From Bacillota bacterium (lineage in GTDB: Bacteria > Bacillota > Clostridia > Christensenellales > SZUA-584): a DNA stretch of 64,000 bases. The stretch spans positions 186,001 to 250,000 of the forward strand of contig JAEYPO010000001.1 of the NCBI GenBank assembly GCA_023410595.1. The letters are read 5' to 3'. The notes below the pieces were generated by a model. That model searched no databases. It was not told the DNA's origin and was given only the letters and a program-made list of their open reading frames with translations. The translations under genes were made by a program, and so were the position numbers. Below, piece by piece: positions 16,634 through 25,387 of this stretch. Within the stretch, counting starts at the first letter, position 1; the number at the start of each line of letters is the position of its first letter.

Positions 16634-18733
16634 ATGAAAGAAAACAATAAAAACGCATATTTTCAGGAACAGGCGGAAGCCGTTGTAGGGGCGATGACGC
16701 TGGAAGAGAAAGCGTCTCAGTTAAGGTATGACGCCGCTGCCGTTGAGCGTCTGGGCATACCCGAATACAACTGGTGGAACGAGGGCCTGCACGGCGTGGC
16801 GAGAGCGGGCACGGCGACGATGTTCCCGCAGGCTATAGGCCTTGCCGCGATTTTTGACGAAGAAATGCTCTATTCCGTCGCGCGTGTCGTAGCGACGGAA
16901 GCGCGCGCTAAGTATAACGAGGCGTCAAAGCACGGCGACAGGGACATATATAAAGGGCTCACAATGTGGTCGCCCAACATAAACATATTCCGCGACCCAA
17001 GATGGGGCAGAGGGCAGGAAACATACGGCGAGTGCCCATACCTTACGTCCCGCCTCGGAGTGGCATTCGTTAAGGGACTGCAGGGCGAGGGCAAATACCT
17101 TATGACGGCGGCCTGCGCAAAGCACTATGCCGCGCACAGCGGCCCCGAGGCTACGCGGCATGAGTTCAACGCCGAGGTTACAGAGAAGGATATGTGCGAG
17201 ACATATCTTCCGGCGTTTAAGGCGCTCGTTGAGGAAGCGCATGTGGAAGGCGTAATGGGCGCATACAACCGCATAAACGGCGAGCCCGCCTGCGCGAGCC
17301 GCTATCTTATGAACAAGCTCTCTCAGTGGGGGTTCGACGGCTATTTCGTGTCCGACTGCTGGGCAATACGCGACTTTCATACGACGCACATGGTAACATC
17401 TACCGCGCCTGAATCCGCTGCCATGGCGTTAAAGGCGGGCTGCGACTTAAACTGCGGCAACACGTACTTAAGCCTGCTCGTCGCCTATAATGAAGGCCTT
17501 ATCAGCGAAGAGGATATTACAAAAGCCGCTATCAGGCTGATGAGGACGAGGGCAAGGCTCGGACTACTGCCGGACAGTAATACCGAATATGACGATATAC
17601 CGTATGACATTGTAAGCTGCGGCAATCATAAGGCGCTGTCGCTTGAATGTGCACGCAAATCAATGGTGCTGCTGAAAAACAACGGGCTGCTCCCGCTTGG
17701 CAGAGAAAAGATCAAATCCATAGCAGTAATAGGGCCGAACGCCAACAGTATAGATGCTCTTCGCGGCAATTATTACGGCACGGCCGACGGGTACGTAACA
17801 TTCCTTAATGGCATAAAAGAAGCGTTTGACGGCAGAGTATATTATTCCGAAGGCTGCCATCTGTTTAAAGACCGTCTGCAGCCGCTTTCCCGGCCTGGAG
17901 ACAGCTACTCGGAAGCGGCGATAGCAGCCGAGCATGCGGATGCGGTGGTGCTGTGCTTAGGGCTCGACGCTACCATAGAGGGCGAGGAAGGGGACACGGG
18001 CAACGCGTTCGCGGCGGGGGACAAGATAAGCCTGTCACTGCCCGAAAGCCAGCGCCTGCTTATAAAAAAAGTTTTGGCAGTCGGGAAACCAACGATAATA
18101 GTGATGGCAAGCGGAAGCTCGCTAAACCCCGAGGCGGAGGGAGCGGACGCTATAATACAGGCGTGGTATCCCGGGCAGGAAGGCGGCAGGGCGCTTGCCG
18201 ATATACTGTTCGGCGACGTTTCGCCTTCGGGCAAGCTGCCCGTAACGTTTTATGAAACGGCGGACAAGCTGCCCGATTTTTCCGATTACTCTATGAAAAA
18301 CAGGACGTACAGGTATGTGGACGGCAACGTGCTCTATCCATTCGGGTATGGCCTCACATACTCAAAAGTCGTTTGCAGCGGGTTGCGCTATGACGGGGAA
18401 AGCGGCACGGCTTCGCTGAATGTAAACAATACCGGCGAGTATGACACCGACGAGGTCGTACAGCTGTATATACGCGACAACCGCTCAAAATGGGCCGTGC
18501 CCAAACCTAAGCTGTGCGGCTTTAAAAGAGTCCATCTGAAAAAGGGAGAGACGAAGGAAGTAAAGCTTAAGCTCGCGCAGTCGTCGTTTGAAGCCGTGGA
18601 TTCAAACGGCAGGCAGCTTATCGACAGCAACAGCTTCACGCTTTACGCCGGCACAAACCAGCCGGACGAGCTAAGCCGCCGCCTTACCGGCTGCGATTGC
18701 GCGGAGACAGACATAATACTCGACCGGTTTTAG
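16634..18733 (+). CDS. Glycoside hydrolase family 3 beta-glycosidase (xylosidase-like)
   Basis: 699 residues from ATG 16634; a TTG at 16619 would add five residues. No signal peptide, so cytoplasmic. The GH3 N-terminal barrel carries NWWNEGLHGVAR, FPQAIG, SPNINIFRDPRWGRGQETYG, and the nucleophile D241 in FVSDCWA. A GH3 C-terminal sandwich (SIAVIGPNA, LCLGLDATIEGEEGD) and a fibronectin III-like tail (DEVVQLYIRD) follow. The NWWNE and GRGQETYGE blocks fit the beta-xylosidase/alpha-arabinofuranosidase branch, though beta-glucosidase is possible. It should release monosaccharides from imported oligosaccharides. It precedes a sugar ABC importer and starts 15 bases after the LacI-type gene. Confidence 0.92.
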   Translation: MKENNKNAYFQEQAEAVVGAMTLEEKASQLRYDAAAVERLGIPEYNWWNEGLHGVARAGTATMFPQAIGLAAIFDEEMLYSVARVVATEARAKYNEASKHGDRDIYKGLTMWSPNINIFRDPRWGRGQETYGECPYLTSRLGVAFVKGLQGEGKYLMTAACAKHYAAHSGPEATRHEFNAEVTEKDMCETYLPAFKALVEEAHVEGVMGAYNRINGEPACASRYLMNKLSQWGFDGYFVSDCWAIRDFHTTHMVTSTAPESAAMALKAGCDLNCGNTYLSLLVAYNEGLISEEDITKAAIRLMRTRARLGLLPDSNTEYDDIPYDIVSCGNHKALSLECARKSMVLLKNNGLLPLGREKIKSIAVIGPNANSIDALRGNYYGTADGYVTFLNGIKEAFDGRVYYSEGCHLFKDRLQPLSRPGDSYSEAAIAAEHADAVVLCLGLDATIEGEEGDTGNAFAAGDKISLSLPESQRLLIKKVLAVGKPTIIVMASGSSLNPEAEGADAIIQAWYPGQEGGRALADILFGDVSPSGKLPVTFYETADKLPDFSDYSMKNRTYRYVDGNVLYPFGYGLTYSKVVCSGLRYDGESGTASLNVNNTGEYDTDEVVQLYIRDNRSKWAVPKPKLCGFKRVHLKKGETKEVKLKLAQSSFEAVDSNGRQLIDSNSFTLYAGTNQPDELSRRLTGCDCAETDIILDRF

Positions 18734-18746
18734 TGAGCTTTTCAAC

Positions 18747-18779
18747 GCTTCACCTTCTCCTCATAGGAGAAGGTGAAGC
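18747..18779. repeat. Palindromic repeat, TTCTCCT/AGGAGAA family, copy 1
   Basis: A perfect 15-bp inverted repeat GCTTCACCTTCTCCT / AGGAGAAGGTGAAGC with a 3-base loop, just after the GH3 stop codon. It may also work as a terminator. The remaining bases up to 19146 hold copy 2 and an AT-rich leader without a gene. Confidence 0.7.
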
Positions 18780-18836
18780 GCCTTATGAGGTGTATTGCGC
18801 AGAAACTCCGCTTCATCAGCCAGATACTGAATTACA

Positions 18837-18877
18837 CGCCTTCTCCTCTAGGAGAAGGCGGCGCAGAGCGCCGGATG
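18837..18877. repeat. Palindromic repeat, TTCTCCT/AGGAGAA family, copy 2
   Basis: CGCCTTCTCCT / AGGAGAAGGCG with a 2-base loop, followed by a small GGCGC..GCGCC hairpin and GGATGAG. It resembles a dispersed repeat type widespread in Firmicutes genomes. Confidence 0.65.
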
Positions 18878-19146
18878 AGATGAAGATGAGGTGATTGGAA
18901 AGCGACTCTACTTCATCAGTCATGCAAGTTGTGAAATTAATATAAGCCATTGCCCTCTTCTTTCCGGACAGACCCCCGGCTTGTAATCAATAAGTAGATT
19001 ATTTACCCATATGTATCAAAAAAGTACTTATAAGCATTAATATCAGGTAAAAACATTGCGTATAGTGGTAATGAAATACCATTTACTGTCTTGCAATCGA
19101 CTTGTACAATATTTACATCTATTATTATAAGGAGGAGAACCCAATC

Positions 19147-20478
19147 ATGAAAAAAGTGCTTGCTTTATTGATTGTCGCATTAATGATTATCCCATTCACT
19201 GCCTGCGGCGCTCCGCAGGAAATAGCATCCACGGCTCCTGATACCTCGAAGGAAGTCGCATCCGAAGCTCCCGCGCCGTCATCGGAAGCTCCTGAAGAGC
19301 AGATCACTCTTACGCTGTGGTGCATCGCCACAGAGAGCGATAACTATCACCAGCCTTACCTTAGCGCGATCGCTGATTTTGAAGCGGCTCATACGAATAT
19401 AAAAATCGACTTTCAGCCGTTCGAAAACGAATCGTACAAGACAAAGCTGAAATCCGCGGTTTCCGCCAACGAGCTCCCCGATATATTCTTCACGTGGGGC
19501 GGCGGCTTCTCACAGCCCTTCGTAGAGGCAGGCCGTGTTCTCTGCGTTGACGACGCGTATCAGAACTATAAAGACGCTCTCCCTGAGGTCATGCTCACAA
19601 ACGTGACGTTCGACGGCAAGAAATACGGCTCGATTTACACAATGAACGTTTCCATGCTGTTCTACAACAAGGATATGTTCAAACAGTACAACCTGAATCC
19701 GCCGACAACGATGGACGAACTCAAGACGGTTTGCCAGACGTTCATCGACAACGGCATTACCCCGTTTGGCATAAGCGCGAAGGACAAGTGGAATCTCGGC
19801 ATGGCCCACGACGGACTGACGCTGAAATCCGCCGGACCCGCCGCGGTAACGAGCGTACTTACTAAGGACGGCACGGCAACCTATGACGCGCCCGAATTCC
19901 TCGCCGCGACGAACGCGTTCAGCGACCTCGTAAAGATGGGCGCTTACAGCGAAGACGCCATCGCCCTTACCAACGACGAAGCCACCCAGACGTTCTATGA
20001 CGGCAAAGTTCCCATGTACATAACGGGCAGCTGGATGGTAAGCGATTTCTATACGAAATCGAAGACGCCCGAAGCTTATGGCTGCATACCCATACCGGTA
20101 GTTAATTCCGCGAATGCGAAGCTTACAGACTTTATGGGCGGCCCGTCCGACACACTGATGGTCGCGGCTTCCACGAAATATCCGGAAGAGTCCGCAATGG
20201 CAATGTTCGAGATCTCCCAGGGCATCTCGAAGTACGGATACCTTTCCGGCAGCGGAATAGCGGGATGGAAGGTAGATTATGACGCGGCGGAAGTAAAACC
20301 GCTTACACAGGAGATAGCCACGCTGGTTCAGGGCGCAACGTCTCTCACGCTGTGGTTCGACACGCTGCTCCAGGCCGAAGACGCCAACATCTATCTTGAC
20401 AACCTGCAGCAGCTCTATCTTGGAGACATCACTCCGCAGCAGGTAATAGACAATATGGTCGCGCAGCTCGGTAAATAA
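19147..20478 (+). CDS. Sugar ABC transporter substrate-binding lipoprotein (family 1)
   Basis: 443 residues from the ATG at 19147 (AAGGAGGAG). A lipoprotein signal peptide ends at FTAC (Cys about 20), followed by a Ser/Pro/Ala/Glu linker. The mature part is an extracellular solute-binding protein family 1 fold (LTLWCIATESDNYHQPY, ADFEAAHTNIKIDFQPF, ELPDIFFTWGGG, FYDGKVPMYITGSWM). It should capture an oligosaccharide and deliver it to the two permeases downstream. The adjacent GH3 gene suggests a xylo- or gluco-oligosaccharide. A strong hairpin at 20519 and a palindromic repeat separate it from the permease genes. Confidence 0.92.
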   Translation: MKKVLALLIVALMIIPFTACGAPQEIASTAPDTSKEVASEAPAPSSEAPEEQITLTLWCIATESDNYHQPYLSAIADFEAAHTNIKIDFQPFENESYKTKLKSAVSANELPDIFFTWGGGFSQPFVEAGRVLCVDDAYQNYKDALPEVMLTNVTFDGKKYGSIYTMNVSMLFYNKDMFKQYNLNPPTTMDELKTVCQTFIDNGITPFGISAKDKWNLGMAHDGLTLKSAGPAAVTSVLTKDGTATYDAPEFLAATNAFSDLVKMGAYSEDAIALTNDEATQTFYDGKVPMYITGSWMVSDFYTKSKTPEAYGCIPIPVVNSANAKLTDFMGGPSDTLMVAASTKYPEESAMAMFEISQGISKYGYLSGSGIAGWKVDYDAAEVKPLTQEIATLVQGATSLTLWFDTLLQAEDANIYLDNLQQLYLGDITPQQVIDNMVAQLGK

Positions 20479-20518
20479 CGGGCCATGCAAAAGTAACGAC
20501 TTAACCTTAATGATAACA

Positions 20519-20550
20519 GGCCTCCCGGCGGAAAAATACGCCGGGAGGCC
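20519..20550 (+). other. Strong hairpin between binding-protein and permease genes
   Basis: A perfect 12-bp stem GGCCTCCCGGCG / CGCCGGGAGGCC with an 8-base A-rich loop and no T run. Its position suggests a 3' stabiliser or partial terminator that keeps binding-protein mRNA above permease mRNA. Confidence 0.7.
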
Positions 20551-20582
20551 AAAATCTCCCCATATTAAAAATCCGTTTTACC

Positions 20583-20618
20583 AGGGGTCCCCAGCAAGTC
20601 GTGAGGCTTGATGGGGTG
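20583..20618 (+). repeat. Palindromic repeat, copy G
   Basis: GGGGTCCCCAGCAAGTCGTG then AGGCTTGATGGGGTG, inserted between the hairpin and the ribosome site of the first permease gene. Confidence 0.75.
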
Positions 20619-20648
20619 ATAATTATTTTGATCGTTAGGGGGAATATA

Positions 20649-21530
20649 ATGAACAGACTATATAGAAATAAACTGGCGATCGTACTGTTCCTGCTACCCG
20701 CCCTTATTTTATTGATTGGCATAATAGTCATTCCGATAATAGCGACAACGTATTACAGCCTTCACGACTGGAACGGTTTCGGTGAAATGAAGTTTATCGG
20801 ACTGGGCAATTACATCGAACTTTTTACCAATAAAACGGTCAACTTTCCGCAGGCGCTGCTTAACGCCGTATATTTTGCGGGATTGTCTATATTTATACAA
20901 TTGCCTTTTTCACTGCTGCTTGCTTTGCTGCTGGCCAAAGGGAGGAAAGGAAGCCGCTTTTTCCTTTCGGTGTTCTTTATCCCCGTTATAATGTCCACAG
21001 TAGTTATAGGCCAGCTATGGCTGAAAATATACAATCCCGAATACGGCATACTCAACGTTGCGCTGAGATCCATTGGTCTGGACTCGTGGGCGAAGGTGTG
21101 GCTGGGCGATAGGAGTACGGCGCTGATAGCTGCGTTCATACCGACGCTGTGGCAGTATACCGGCTATCATATGCTGCTGATGTATGCGGGTATTCGAAGT
21201 CTGCCTCCCGAGGTAAAAGAAGCTGCGCTGATAGACGGCGCATCGGAATGGCAGGTGAACCGCAAAATCATCATTCCCATGCTCCGGCCGGTAATAAGAG
21301 TGTGCGCCATAATATCGATAACGGGGTCTTTAAAAGTATTCGACCTGATATACATACTTACAAGCGGCGGTCCGGCGCACGCGACCGAAGTGCCGAGTAC
21401 GCTGATGGTAAGCATGATGTTTTTACAGAATCGGTTCGGCTTTGCAAGCGCAATAGCGGTATTGCTTATAATACTGTGTTTCTTCTTTGCGGTAGTCATA
21501 AGAAAAGCGTTCAGAACGGAGGTGGGCTGA
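20649..21530 (+). CDS. Sugar ABC transporter permease (MalF/UgpA type)
   Basis: 293 residues from the ATG at 20649 (GGGGGAA). Six membrane segments are predicted by eye, the first at LAIVLFLLPALILLIGIIVI. The cytoplasmic coupling loop EAALIDGASEWQVNRKIIIP (EAA motif) identifies it as an ABC importer permease of the carbohydrate 1 family. It pairs with the next gene, whose start follows the stop codon with no gap, to form the membrane channel. Confidence 0.93.
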   Translation: MNRLYRNKLAIVLFLLPALILLIGIIVIPIIATTYYSLHDWNGFGEMKFIGLGNYIELFTNKTVNFPQALLNAVYFAGLSIFIQLPFSLLLALLLAKGRKGSRFFLSVFFIPVIMSTVVIGQLWLKIYNPEYGILNVALRSIGLDSWAKVWLGDRSTALIAAFIPTLWQYTGYHMLLMYAGIRSLPPEVKEAALIDGASEWQVNRKIIIPMLRPVIRVCAIISITGSLKVFDLIYILTSGGPAHATEVPSTLMVSMMFLQNRFGFASAIAVLLIILCFFFAVVIRKAFRTEVG

Positions 21531-22433
21531 TTGAAGCTGCAAGTTAATTCGGAACAAAATCCCGACGTGAGAATAAGAACGAGACCAAAAGCCTATATCC
21601 GTTTCGGAAAATTTAAGATAAAGGAAGTGTTTGTTTATTTATTCTTAGGCATCTGGGCGCTTGTGAACCTGTTCCCTCTCTATTGGATGTTTACGTTTTC
21701 GCTCAAGGACAACGCCGAAATATTCGGAGCTAACGTCATAGGCTTGCCAAACACCTGGCTGTGGTCCAACTATGAGGCCGCGCTAAGAGTGGGCAATATG
21801 GGCAAGTTCTTTTTAAACAGCCTTATCGTTACGGGTATAACGATTGTGCTTACGGTATTTATAGCCATGATGGCGGCGTTTGCGCTTACAAGGATGATAT
21901 GGAAAGGGCGCAAGTTGATGAACAACATGATGATACTTGGGATGACTATTCCGGTACACGCCGCTATTATACCCGTGTTCATACTGCTTTCCAACCTGAA
22001 AATGCTAAACTCGTATCAAGCGCTTATAGTGCCGTACACCGCGTTTGCCCTCGCTATAGCCACGCTTATCTTCACAGGTTTCATGCAGGACATACCGCGG
22101 GAACTTGACGAGTCGGCATGCATAGACGGCTGTAATATATGGGGGGTATTCACGCATGTCGTCTTTCCAATGATGCGGCCGGCGATATCGTCGGTTGCAA
22201 TATTCACGTTTATACAGACGTGGAACGAAATGATGTTCGCCGTTATATTTATCAGCAAGGAAGAATTCCGAACGCTGACCGTCGGTATACAAACGCTTTC
22301 CGGTTCGTATACGAGAGATTGGGGGCCGATAGGCGCGGCGCTCGTGCTGGCTACGTTCCCGACGCTGATAGCATACGCCCTTATAAGCAAGAAGATTCAT
22401 GAGAGCTTTAACGCAGGCGCCATAAAGGGCTGA
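21531..22433 (+). CDS. Sugar ABC transporter permease (MalG/UgpE type)
   Basis: TTG start directly after the preceding stop codon, with GGAGGTGGG upstream; 300 residues. The first membrane helix is at VFVYLFLGIWALVNLFPLYW. The EAA loop reads ELDESACIDGCNIWGVFTHV, and the C-terminus ends in a lysine-rich SKKIHESFNAGAIKG, as in MalG-like permeases. It forms the importer channel with the upstream permease. No ATPase gene is in this operon; the MsmX-type ATPase at 25388 is the likely energy source. Confidence 0.93.
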   Translation: MKLQVNSEQNPDVRIRTRPKAYIRFGKFKIKEVFVYLFLGIWALVNLFPLYWMFTFSLKDNAEIFGANVIGLPNTWLWSNYEAALRVGNMGKFFLNSLIVTGITIVLTVFIAMMAAFALTRMIWKGRKLMNNMMILGMTIPVHAAIIPVFILLSNLKMLNSYQALIVPYTAFALAIATLIFTGFMQDIPRELDESACIDGCNIWGVFTHVVFPMMRPAISSVAIFTFIQTWNEMMFAVIFISKEEFRTLTVGIQTLSGSYTRDWGPIGAALVLATFPTLIAYALISKKIHESFNAGAIKG

Positions 22434-22583
22434 CGACGTTTTTTAAATGTGGTTGGGGATAGTATTATTTTGTTGAAAATGGTGATATATTCGGTTTTTG
22501 TGTTATAATAGTATTAACGCCTCATATATATTATGTTACAGTAAACGTTGACACACATATTGCTTGCGCTTGAGGTTCAGCTT

Positions 22584-24359
22584 ATGAAAGCTCGATGGCC
22601 GGATATAAAAATGAACCGTTCCCAGCAATCTTTAAAGCGAAAAACGTGGAGATTCTTTATGGTGCTGCTCTCCGCTTTTTGCGTTATATTCATAGCCTCG
22701 TATACGATAATAATGACGAGGGCGGCCATTGAAAACGAAGTATCCGCCAGTGAGTTCGCAATGACGAGCGTTAGCAGAAACTTAAAGGTGGTGCTCGACC
22801 GTTACAGGGAAATGTCGCGCCAGATCATGATAGATTCCAATGTTATCGCATTTTTGCGCGATACGGGCAATAACGCGTATAACACAGCCAGAGTCAACGA
22901 AGGTATTTATAATGTAACCAATATCTACAGCTACGTGGATTCTGTATATATCTACCGTGTCGACAGGAAATATGCCCGGACGGGCTCCGGCATTATGGAA
23001 ATGAATTTCGGATTGATTGCCGACCCCGAATGGCTGTCGCCTCTCGAGCAATCGAAGGGCGGCAACGTAATGATGATAAACGGCAACGGCGCTTTTAATA
23101 AAAGGAGCGGTACGCCGCTTATTACAATGGCCCGGTACATATACGATATAGATACCCAGCAGAAGACAGGCCTGCTCGTCATAAATCTTACGCCAAAAGT
23201 GCTCGACTCGGCAATAAGCGATCTTGGAAAAGACAGAGCCATATGCTTCTTTGACCGGAAGGGCAACATGCTGGGGGGCAGCGAGAGCCTTAAAGAATCG
23301 TTCAAAAAGGACTTTGCCGGCAACGGTTTTAGCTGGGAACTCTTGAACGTGGATGGAAGAAACAAAATACTGTCTTCTTACAGCACGAAAGGAATACCTG
23401 TCGTACAGGTAAGCATAAGCGACGTCTCGGGCAGCGGCATACAATCGTGGGAAACGATATGGCTTGCCATAACGCTGGTCACGGCGGTCATACTGGCCGT
23501 GTTCAGCAGCGGCGTATTCATAACGCTTAACATTACGCGCCCTATCGACAAGCTGAGCGAATCTATGGTCAATACGAAGTCAGAAGGCCTGCTGTGCGAG
23601 ATAGATTTGCCGGTGCCTGACAACGAGATACGAAGGCTGGGCGAGAGCTATAACGGCATGGTGGTTCATAACAACAAGCTGATAGCCGAGCTCATTGAAA
23701 AGGAGAAGAGCGTTCAGAAGGCCGAACTCAGAACGCTGCAGGAACAGATAAAGCCTCATTTCCTTTATAACTCGCTCGAGACAATAAGCTATATGGCGCT
23801 GCAGAGCAACGCTCCTAAAGTACACGACGCGCTTGAAACGCTGGGCAGCTTTTACCGAAATTTCTTAAACAAGGGCAGCAGAGATATACCGCTGCGCAAC
23901 GAGATTCTGATAGTAAAGGATTACCTTGCACTGCAGAAGCTGAGGTATAACGACGCGTTCGACGATTATTACGAAGTCGAAGAGAGCGTGCTCGATACGA
24001 TGATACCAAAGCTGATACTTCAGCCGCTCGTGGAAAACAGCCTTTACCACGGCGTGCGCCTCAAAGGCGAAAAGGGCGTCATTCGCATAAGCGCCTTTGG
24101 CAGGAACGACACAGTTCATATTTGCGTCTACGACACGGGCGTAGGCATGACGCAGGAACAGATAAACAAAGTGCTGGCGAGCGATTCAAAAGACGACAAC
24201 GCGCTTTCCGGATTCGGGCTGAAGGGAACGTTAGAGCGTATACGCTACTATTACAATTACTGCGCGGTTATATACATAAGGAGCGAGCCGGGTGAATACA
24301 CCGAGATAGAGATAATAGTACCGGCCAAGGAAAAACAAGGAGGTGGAGTGGATGTTTAG
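22584..24359 (+). CDS. Sensor histidine kinase, YesM family
   Basis: 591 residues from the ATG at 22584 (GAGGTTC upstream). A membrane helix near residues 20-45 is followed by an extracytoplasmic Cache-like sensor region (to about 280), a second helix, a HAMP segment, and the His_kinase block EQIKPHFLYNSLETISYMA with phospho-acceptor H392. The ATPase has PLVENSLYHGV and DTGVGM. YesM-type kinases sense sugars or glycans outside the cell. It lies after the sugar ABC genes and overlaps the response regulator by 8 bases, so the pair probably controls this importer and perhaps the GH3 gene. Confidence 0.92.
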   Translation: MKARWPDIKMNRSQQSLKRKTWRFFMVLLSAFCVIFIASYTIIMTRAAIENEVSASEFAMTSVSRNLKVVLDRYREMSRQIMIDSNVIAFLRDTGNNAYNTARVNEGIYNVTNIYSYVDSVYIYRVDRKYARTGSGIMEMNFGLIADPEWLSPLEQSKGGNVMMINGNGAFNKRSGTPLITMARYIYDIDTQQKTGLLVINLTPKVLDSAISDLGKDRAICFFDRKGNMLGGSESLKESFKKDFAGNGFSWELLNVDGRNKILSSYSTKGIPVVQVSISDVSGSGIQSWETIWLAITLVTAVILAVFSSGVFITLNITRPIDKLSESMVNTKSEGLLCEIDLPVPDNEIRRLGESYNGMVVHNNKLIAELIEKEKSVQKAELRTLQEQIKPHFLYNSLETISYMALQSNAPKVHDALETLGSFYRNFLNKGSRDIPLRNEILIVKDYLALQKLRYNDAFDDYYEVEESVLDTMIPKLILQPLVENSLYHGVRLKGEKGVIRISAFGRNDTVHICVYDTGVGMTQEQINKVLASDSKDDNALSGFGLKGTLERIRYYYNYCAVIYIRSEPGEYTEIEIIVPAKEKQGGGVDV

Positions 24360-25101
24360 AGTAATGCTTATAGACGATGAAGAACCAACTCGCTTGTTGC
24401 TGAAAGAGTCGATAGACTGGGGAAACCTGGGCCTTGAGGTCGTTGGAGAAGCGAGCAGCGGCATAGAAGCTATCAATATGATAGACGAGCTTAAGCCGCA
24501 CATAGCTTTTGTTGACATCTGCATGCCGTTTATGGACGGCATAGAATTCTCTAAGCTGGCTACGAGCCGCTATCCCAACTTAAAGATTATCATTCTTACC
24601 GCTTTTGACGAGTTTGAATACGCAAGGCAGTGCATTGGCCTGCCTATCTGCGGCTATATACTCAAGCCTATAGTACGTGCAGAAATATATGATATATTGG
24701 GAAAGGTAAAGCAGCTGATAAAGGAGCCGGCAAAAGAGGCGGAGGAATTTCGTGAGATAGAACCGTCCACCATAAGGCGCATAGCCAAATATGTCGAAGA
24801 GAATTATACGGACTCCAGCCTGAACCTTACGTCGATAGCGCAGACGTTCGGGTTCAACTCGAGCTACTTAAGCAGGAGGTTTAAAGCTGAAATAGGCCAC
24901 TGCTTTATAGAGCATCTTACCGAATGCCGCATGAAAAAAGCCATCGCTCTCGCGAAGGACAGCGAAAAGATGTTTTATACCGCGAGCGCGGTGGGCATAC
25001 CCGACCCTAATTATTTCGGCCGTTGCTTTAAAAAGTACACGGGCATAAGTTATTCAGAATACTGCAAACAGCTGCAGAACATGGAGCATATCAACATATA
25101 A
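24352..25101 (+). CDS. Response regulator with AraC-type HTH, YesN family
   Basis: 249 residues from the ATG at 24352 (AAGGAGGTGG), starting within the end of the kinase gene. The receiver has MLIDDEEPT, phospho-acceptor D55 in FVDICMPF, and the conserved ILTAFDE and LKP. The C-terminal AraC domain (about 145-245) has IAQTFGFNSSYLSRRFKAEI and AVGIPDPNYFGRCFKKYTGI. It is short for a YesN because the middle region is minimal. It is the likely activator of the adjacent sugar transport genes. Confidence 0.93.
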   Translation: MFRVMLIDDEEPTRLLLKESIDWGNLGLEVVGEASSGIEAINMIDELKPHIAFVDICMPFMDGIEFSKLATSRYPNLKIIILTAFDEFEYARQCIGLPICGYILKPIVRAEIYDILGKVKQLIKEPAKEAEEFREIEPSTIRRIAKYVEENYTDSSLNLTSIAQTFGFNSSYLSRRFKAEIGHCFIEHLTECRMKKAIALAKDSEKMFYTASAVGIPDPNYFGRCFKKYTGISYSEYCKQLQNMEHINI

Positions 25102-25117
25102 ACAGGACTGTTTAATA

Positions 25118-25152
25118 CGGGGTTCCCATAAAGCCAAAAAGCTTCATGGGAT
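25118..25152 (+). repeat. Palindromic repeat, copy H
   Basis: GGGGTTCCCATAAAGCCAAA then AAGCTTCATGGGATG; the stem CCCAT.AAGC/GCTT.ATGGG is retained. It is 17 bases after the YesN stop codon. The 160 bases that follow, before copy I, hold a hairpin CCGCA/TGCGG and an isolated AAAGGAGGAAAG but no convincing gene. Confidence 0.65.
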
Positions 25153-25314
25153 GGAAATAAGTATCAATACGGCTTTTGGGCGGCTCCACTTGCATCGCTT
25201 AAAAGACGTAAAATAAAGGAGGAAAGTTATCCGCATCGGCTTGCGGTGCAGCAGTGTGGAGACCTGTTGTAAAGCCATTGTCACATAATCGGGCAGTGGC
25301 GAGCCGCGCATTAA

Positions 25315-25347
25315 GACCCCCGTTAAGCCGCAAGCTTTATTGGGTGT
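25315..25347 (+). repeat. Palindromic repeat, copy I (diverged)
   Basis: ACCCCCGTTAAGCCGCAAGC then TTTATTGGGTG. The AAGC/GCTT stem core and the terminal TGGGTG are kept. It is 40 bases upstream of the ATPase gene. Confidence 0.55.
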
Positions 25348-25387
25348 TTAAAAGCCTTGAGCTGTGCGCGGTAAAGCCGTGAAAGTT

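Noticed and set aside
25242..25289. Mini-frame TTG...TAA after AAAGGAGGAAAG
   Set aside because: The spacing from the ribosome site is about 15 bases and the 15-residue product has no recognisable features.
25190..25320. Possible cobalamin-type riboswitch because of GGCAGTGGCGAG
   Set aside because: The rest of the B12-box context and the conserved helices are not present on either strand.
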